From contig OY804588.1 of assembly GCA_963680875.1 (NCBI GenBank), positions 93,676,233 through 93,740,232 of the forward strand: 64,000 nt of DNA, in the 5' to 3' direction. Of the stretch, positions 56,961 through 64,000 are shown piece by piece. Source of the DNA: Bathymodiolus brooksi. Taxonomy: Eukaryota; Mollusca; Bivalvia; Mytilida; Modiolidae. The position numbers and the translations under genes are program-made. A model generated the notes under the pieces. It made no database searches. It worked only from the letters and a program-made list of their open reading frames with translations, and was not told the origin of the DNA. Numbering within the stretch: the first letter of the stretch is position 1; every line of letters begins with the position of its first letter.

Positions 56961-59900
56961 TTTATTAGGTTTTTACTTTAGGAGACGTACACAAGGTCTC
57001 CCCTATGATCATTGTTTTATTAGGTTTTTACTTTAGGAGACGTACACAAGGTCTCCCCTATGATCATTGTTTTATTAGGTTTTTACTTTAGGAGACGTAC
57101 ACAAGGTCTCCCCTATGATCATTGTTTTATAAGGTTTTTACTTTAGGAGGCGTACACAAGGTCTCCCCTATGATCAATGTTTTATTAGGTTTTTACTTTA
57201 GGAGACGTACACAAGGTCTCCCCTATGATCATTGTTTTATAAGGTTTTTACTTTAGGAGACGTACACAAGGTCTCCCCTATGATCAATGTTTTATTAGGT
57301 TTTTACTTTAGGAGACGTACACAAGGTCTCCCCTATGATCATTGTTTTATTAGGTTTTTACTTTAGGAGACGTACACAAGGTCTCCCCTATGATCATTGT
57401 TTTATTAGGTTTTTACTTTAGGAGACGTACACAAGGTCTCCCCTATGATCATTGTTTTATTAGGTTTTTACTTTAGGAGACGTACACAAGGTCTCCCCTA
57501 TGATCATTGTTTTATAAGGTTTTTACTTTAGGAGGCGTACACAAGGTCTCCCCTATGATCATTGTTTTATAAGGTTTTTACTTTAGGAGACGTACACAAG
57601 GTCTCCCCTATGATCATTGTTTTATTAGGTTTTTACTTTAGGAGACGTACACAAGGTCTCCCCTATGATCATTGTTTTATTAGGTTTTTACTTTAGGAGA
57701 CGTACACAAGGTCTCCCCTATGATCATTGTTTTATAAGGTTTTTACTTTAGGAGACGTACACAAGGTCTCCCCTATGATCATTGTTTTATAAGGTTTTTA
57801 CTTTAGGAGGCGTACACAAGGTCTCCCCTATGATCATTGTTTTATTAGGTTTTTACTTTAGGAGACGTACACAAGGTCTCCCCTATGATCATTGTTTTAT
57901 TAGGTTTTTACTTTAGGAGACGTACACAAGGTCTCCCCTATGATCAATGTTTTATTAGGTTTTTACTTTAGGAGACGTACACAAGGTCTCCCCTATGATC
58001 ATTGTTTTATTAGGTTTTTACTTTAGGAGACGTACACAAGGTCTCCCCTATGATTATTGTTTTATTAGGTTTTTACTTTAGGAGACGTACACAAGGTCTC
58101 CCCTATGATCATTGTTTTATTAGGTTTTTACTTTAGGAGGCGTACACAAGGTCTCCCCTATGATTATTGTTTTATTAGGTTTTTACTTTAGGAGGCGTAC
58201 ACAAGGTCTCCCCTATGATCATTGTTTTATTAGGTTTTTACTTTAGGAGGCGTACACAAGGTCTCCCCTATGATCATTGTTTTATTAGGTTTTTACTTTA
58301 GGAGACGTACACAAGGTCTCCCCTATGATTATTGTTTTATTAGGTTTTTACTTTAGGAGGCGTACACAAGGTCTCCCCTATGATTATTGTTTTATTAGGT
58401 TTTTACTTTAGGAGACGTACACAAGGTCTCCCCTATGATCATTGTTTTATTAGGTTTTTACTTTAGGAGGCGTACACAAGGTCTCCCCTATGATTATTGT
58501 TTTATTAGGTTTTTACTTTAGGAGACGTACACAAGGTCTCCCCTATGATCATTGTTTTATTAGGTTTTTACTTTAGGAGGCGTACACAAGGTCTCCCCTA
58601 TGATCATTGTTTTATTAGGTTTTTACTTTAGGAGACGTACACAAGGTCTCCCCTATGATCATTGTTTTATTAGGTTTTTACTTTAGGAGACGTACACAAG
58701 GTCTCCCCTATGATCATTGTTTTATTAGGTTTTTACTTTAGGAGGCGTACACAAGGTCTCCCCTATGATCATTGTTTTATTAGGTTTTTACTTTAGGAGA
58801 CGTACACAAGGTCTCCCCTATGATCATTGTTTTATTAGGTTTTTACTTTAGGAGACGTACACAAGGTCTCCCCTATGATTATTGTTTTATTAGGTTTTTA
58901 CTTTAGGAGACGTACACAAGGTCTCCCCTATGATCATTGTTTTATTAGGTTTTTACTTTAGGAGACGTACACAAGGTCTCCCCTATGATTATTGTTTTAT
59001 TAGGTTTTTACTTTAGGAGACGTACACAAGGTCTCCCCTATGATTATTGTTTTATTAGGTTTTTACTTTAGGAGACGTACACAAGGTCTCCCCTATGATC
59101 ATTGTTTTATTAGGTTTTTACTTTAGGAGACGTACACAAGGTCTCCCCTATGATTATTGTTTTATTAGGTTTTTACTTTAGGAGACGTACACAAGGTCTC
59201 CCCTATGATTATTGTTTTATTAGGTTTTTACTTTAGGAGACGTACACAAGGTCTCCCCTATGATCATTGTTTTATTAGGTTTTTACTTTAGGAGACGTAC
59301 ACAAGGTCTCCCCTATGATTATTGTTTTATTAGGTTTTTACTTTAGGAGACGTACACAAGGTCTCCCCTATGATTATTGTTTTATTAGGTTTTTACTTTA
59401 GGAGACGTACACAAGGTCTCCCCTATGATCATTGTTTTATTAGGTTTTTACTTTAGGAGACGTACACAAGGTCTCCCCTATGATCATTGTTTTATTAGGT
59501 TTTTACTTTAGGAGGCGTACACAAGGTCTCCCCTATGATCATTGTTTTATTAGGTTTTTACTTTAGGAGGCGTACACAAGGTCTCCCCTATGATCATTGT
59601 TTTATTAGGTTTTTACTTTAGGAGGCGTACACAAGGTCTCCCCTATGATCATTGTTTTATTAGGTTTTTACTTTAGGAGGCGTACACAAGGTCTCCCCTA
59701 TGATCATTGTTTTATTAGGTTTTTACTTTAGGAGGCGTACACAAGGTCTCCCCTATGATCATTGTTTTATTAGGTTTTTACTTTAGGAGACGTACACAAG
59801 GTCTCCCCTATGATCATTGTTTTATTAGGTTTTTACTTTAGGAGGCGTACACAAGGTCTCCCCTATGATCATTGTTTTATTAGGTTTTTACTTTAGGAGG

Positions 59901-61630
59901 CGTACACAAGGTCTCCCCTATGATCATTGTTTTATTAGGTTTTTACTTTAGGAGGCGTACACAAGGTCTCCCCTATGACCATTGTTTTATTAGGTTTTTA
60001 CTTTAGGAGACGTACACAAGGTCTCCCCTATGATCATTGTTTTATTAGGTTTTTACTTTAGGAGGCGTACACAAGGTCTCCCCTATGATCATTGTTTTAT
60101 TAGGTTTTTACTTTAGGAGGCGTACACAAGGTCTCCCCTATGATTATTGTTTTATTAGGTTTTTACTTTAGGAGGCGTACACAAGGTCTCCCCTATGATC
60201 ATTGTTTTATTAGGTTTTTACTTTAGGAGACGTACACAAGGTCTCCCCTATGATTATTGTTTTATTAGGTTTTTACTTTAGGAGACGTACACAAGGTCTC
60301 CCCTATGATCATTGTTTTATTAGGTTTTTACTTTAGGAGGCGTACACAAGGTCTCCCCTATGATCATTGTTTTATTAGGTTTTTACTTTAGGAGACGTAC
60401 ACAAGGTCTCCCCTATGATCATTGTTTTATTAGGTTTTTACTTTAGGAGACGTACACAAGGTCTCCCCTATGATTATTGTTTTATTAGGTTTTTACTTTA
60501 GGAGGCGTACACAAGGTCTCCCCTATGATTATTGTTTTATTAGGTTTTTACTTTAGGAGACGTACACAAGGTCTCCCCTATGATCATTGTTTTATTAGGT
60601 TTTTACTTTAGGAGACGTACACAAGGTCTCCCCTATGATCATTGTTTTATTAGGTTTTTACTTTAGGAGACGTACACAAGGTCTCCCCTATGATTATTGT
60701 TTTATTAGGTTTTTACTTTAGGAGGCGTACACAAGGTCTCCCCTATGATTATTGTTTTATTAGGTTTTTACTTTAGGAGACGTACACAAGGTCTCCCCTA
60801 TGATCATTGTTTTATTAGGTTTTTACTTTAGGAGGCGTACACAAGGTCTCCCCTATGATCATTGTTTTATTAGGTTTTTACTTTAGGAGACGTACACAAG
60901 GTCTCCCCTATGATTATTGTTTTATTAGGTTTTTACTTTAGGAGGCGTACACAAGGTCTCCCCTATGATCATTGTTTTATTAGGTTTTTACTTTAGGAGA
61001 CGTACACAAGGTCTCCCCTATGATTATTGTTTTATTAGGTTTTTACTTTAGGAGACGTACACAAGGTCTCCCCTATGATCATTGTTTTATTAGGTTTTTA
61101 CTTTAGGAGACGTACACAAGGTCTCCCCTATGATCATTGTTTTATTAGGTTTTTACTTTAGGAGACGTACACAAGGTCTCCCCTATGATTATTGTTTTAT
61201 TAGGTTTTTACTTTAGGAGGCGTACACAAGGTCTCCCCTATGATTATTGTTTTATTAGGTTTTTACTTTAGGAGGCGTACACAAGGTCTCCCCTATGATC
61301 ATTGTTTTATTAGGTTTTTACTTTAGGAGGCGTACACAAGGTCTCCCCTATGATCATTGTTTTATTAGGTTTTTACTTTAGGAGGCGTACACAAGGTCTC
61401 CCCTATGATCATTGTTTTATTAGGTTTTTACTTTAGGAGGCGTACACAAGGTCTCCCCTATGATCATTGTTTTATTAGGTTTTTACTTTAGGAGACGTAC
61501 ACAAGGTCTCCCCTATGATCATTGTTTTATTAGGTTTTTACTTTAGGAGACGTACACAAGGTCTCCCCTATGATCATTGTTTTATTAGGTTTTTACTTTA
61601 GGAGGCGTACGCAAGGTCTCCCCTATGATT
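56961..61630. repeat. 55-bp minisatellite, 85 copies in perfect register
   Basis: The unit starts tttattaggtttttacttta and runs through ggagacgtacacaaggtctc to ccctatgatcattgt. Positions 57001, 60961 and 61621 are in the same phase (multiples of 55), so there is no indel in 4.67 kb. Two frequent two-state sites are ggagac/ggaggc and gatcatt/gattatt; aaggtt for taggtt occurs only in the first third. ggagac and gtctcc form a 6-bp stem around gtacacaag. The array starts about 80 bp after the DR1 copy. Confidence 0.98.
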
Positions 61631-62176
61631 ATACACCTGCATCATGTGACGTTGATATTATCATCATATAGATGGCGTATTTAGTTAGGTGCTAACTGCA
61701 TCAAATGCAGAATAATTCATTGTTGGGGTTTTTTTTGGTTTTTTTTTGCATATTTGTTAATGACTCGCAAGAGATCGCTGTTTTTTCTGCAGACGCTCAC
61801 GAGCACAGGGGGTCGTGGGTTCTGTTCACCGTTCGGTCAAATAAAACTGACGCGTGCTTGCATGGCATTAAAACAAATAATCACTCACCCACTCAACATC
61901 TGTACTTGTTTTACTCACATTTGTATGCCTACGTATCTACTCAACTCAGTTAAGAAAAACAACAAAATTGTCAACAGCTTGTTAAAAGCGGTCATTGAAG
62001 CTTAAAATTATCTGACTCAACCGGTTATTTTCGCCTTTTACCTCTTCCAAGATATTTTCAATGGAGGAAGTAAAGGTTAGAGAATACCGAAGGAGCATTC
62101 AAAAAAGGACAATCCAGAGGAATTATACCTCATTACATTATTCTGGATTCGAGGTTGGGGTTGAATATTATAAAAA
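61631..62176 (+). other. Inter-array spacer with SINE-B and DR2 remnants
   Basis: 61795-61895 has gggtcgtgggttctgttcac (B-box region of SINE-B), then cttgcatggcattaaaacaa and ataatcactcaccca (tail); the body is deleted. About 62075-62110 (gagaataccgaaggagcatt, caaaaaaggacaatcc) resembles a DR2 start. No gene. Confidence 0.5.
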
Positions 62177-64000
62177 CTGGTGAATAATAATAGCCCGTAC
62201 CATCATCTAATGTTGGGGAATAATAATAGCCCGTACCATCATCTAATGCTGGGGAATAATAATAGCCCGTATCATCATCTAATGCTGGGGAATAATAATA
62301 GCCCGTACCATCATCTAATGCTGGGGAATAATAATAGCCCGTACCATCATCTAATGCTGGGGAGTAATAATAGCCCGTACCATCATCTAATGCTGGGGAG
62401 TAATAATAGCCCGTACCATCATCTAATGCTGGGGAATAATAATAGCCCGTACCATCATCTAATGCTGGGGAGTAATAATAGCCCGTACCATCATCTAATG
62501 CTGGGGAATAATAATAGCCCGTACCATCATCTAATGCTGGGGAGTAATAATAGCCCGTACCATCATCTAATGCTGGGGAATAATAATAGCCCGTACCATC
62601 ATCTAATACTGGGGAATAATAATAGCCCGTACCATCATCTAATACTGGGGAATAATAATAGCCCGTACCATCATCTAATGCTGGGGAATAATAATAGCCC
62701 GTACCATCATCTAATGCTGGGGAATAATAATAGCCCGTACCATCATCTAATGCTGGGGAGTAATAATAGCCCATACCATCATCTAATGCTGGGGAATAAT
62801 AATAGCCCGTACCATCATCTAATACTGGGGAATAATAATAGCCCGTACCATCATCTAATGCTGGGGAATAATAATAGCCCGTACCATCATCTAATGATGG
62901 GGAATAATAACAGCCCGTACCATCATCTAATGCTGGGGAATAATAATAGCCCGTACCATCATCTAATGCTGGGGAATAATAATATCCCGTACCATCATCT
63001 AATGCTGGGGAATAATAATAGCCCGTACCATCATCTAATGCTGGGGAATAATAATAGCCCGTACCATCATCTAATGCTGGGGAATAATAATAGCCCGTAC
63101 CATCATCTAATGCTGGGGAATAATAATAGCCCGTACCATCATCTAATGCTGGGGAATAATAATAGCCCGTACCATCATCTAATGCTGGGGAATAATAATA
63201 GCCCTTACCATCATCTAAAGCTGGAGAATAATAATATCCCGTATCATCATCTAATGCTGGGGAATAATAATAGCCCGTACCATCATCTAATGCTGGTGAA
63301 TAATAATAGCCCGTACCATCATCTAATGCTGGGGAATAATAATAGCCCGTACCATCATCTAATGCTGGGGAATAATAATAGCCCGTACCATCATCTAATG
63401 CTGGGGAATAATAATAGCCCGTACCATCATCTAATGCTGGGGAATAATAATAGCCCGTACCATCATCTAATGCTGGGGAATATTAATAGCCCGTACCATC
63501 ATCTAAAGCTGGAGAATAATAATATCCCGTATCATCATCTAATGCTGGGGAATAATAATAGCCCGTACCATCATCTAATGCTGGGGAATAATAATAGCCC
63601 GTACCATCATCTAATGCTGGGGAATAATAATAGCCCGTACCATCATCTAATGCTGGGGAATAATAATAGCCCGTACCATCATCTAATGCTGGGGAATAAT
63701 AATAGCCCGTACCATCATCTAATTCTGGGGAATAATAATAGCCCGTACCATCATCTAATGCTGGGGAATAATAATAGCCCGTACCATCATCTAAAGCTGG
63801 AGAATAATAATATCCCGTATCATCATCTAATGCTGGGGAATAATAATAGCCCGTACCATCATCTAATGCTGGGGAATAATAAAAGCCCGTACCATCATCT
63901 AATGCTGGGGAATAATAATATCCCGTACCATCATCTAATGTTGGTGAATAATAATAGCCCGTACCATCATCTAATGCTGGGGAATAATAATAGCCCGTAC
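62177..64000. repeat. 36-bp minisatellite, at least 50 copies, runs off the window
   Basis: The unit starts ggggaataataatagcccgt and continues accatcatctaatgct. It is in register throughout the part seen. Variants include gagtaataat, taatact, atatcccg and aaagctggag. On the minus strand the unit translates as GYYYSPALDDGT (12 residues) and is open from 62774 to 62133, but a TAA appears in the unit at about 63481, and variants include Tyr to Cys, Gly to Asp and Thr to Lys. I treat it as noncoding. The true end lies beyond 64000. Confidence 0.96.

Noticed and set aside
56961..61630. Derivation of the 55-bp unit from the DR1 'cataggagacctta' segment
   Set aside because: The complement of the unit contains catagggga gaccttg, similar to DR1 over about 15 bases, but the rest of the unit does not align. 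The match is too short to claim.

Overview
This is eukaryotic, AT-rich, intron-scale DNA with no intact protein-coding gene that I can support. Dispersed repeats identify it best. They are three tRNA-headed SINE families that share one 3' domain, decayed non-LTR retrotransposon (LINE) fragments, a dead Tc1/mariner element, several MITEs, and dispersed repeats of a kind I recall from bivalve, especially mussel-like, genomes (for example the 'aacacgaacccc' and 'tgcctgtaccaagtcag' families). I therefore infer a bivalve mollusc, possibly mytilid. That is recollection and inference, not a database result.

Layout. 0-22 kb is a graveyard of small elements: a dispersed repeat (here DR1) with a 16-bp minisatellite and a nested TTAA MITE (0.5-1.5 kb), fold-back palindromes (2.7, 8.4, 19.5-19.8 kb), several SINE-C and SINE-B copies, a PIF/Harbinger-like MITE (14.8 kb), and three LINE reverse-transcriptase pseudogenes (7.1-8.2, 17.7-19.0, 21.1-21.6 kb). 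22.0-24.5 kb is a 30-bp minisatellite of exactly 80 units. 24.75-25.77 kb is a Tc1/mariner copy with TA target duplication and a broken transposase. 26-41 kb alternates SINE-A copies with minisatellites of 41, 34, 15, 15, 39 and 34 bp. 41.8-53.9 kb is a 12-kb, 44-bp minisatellite with higher-order structure. 54.1-55.0 kb is a 37-bp array, 57.0-61.6 kb a 55-bp array, and 62.2 kb to the end a 36-bp array that runs off the window. Tandem arrays fill roughly 40 percent of the window.

The main biological message is how the arrays relate to the mobile elements. Most arrays are amplified pieces of a dispersed element, and the un-amplified version of that piece can often be found elsewhere in the same window. 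The strongest case is one SINE-B copy whose head lies near 41.70 kb and whose tail ends near 55.06 kb. Two internal minisatellites and one DR1 insertion appear to have inflated it from about 0.36 kb to 13.4 kb. Long open frames in the arrays exist because the units are multiples of three bases without stops; I do not call them genes.

Names used here (SINE-A/B/C, DR1-DR5) are local labels. SINE-A has a head with tggctcagtgag. SINE-B has a head with ggtgtaatggttag. SINE-C has a tRNA-His-like head. DR1 contains gatgaaggttattccag. DR2 contains aacacgaacccc. DR3 contains gagtggaagcgaat. DR4 contains gatattggtgga. DR5 contains tgcctgtaccaagtcag.
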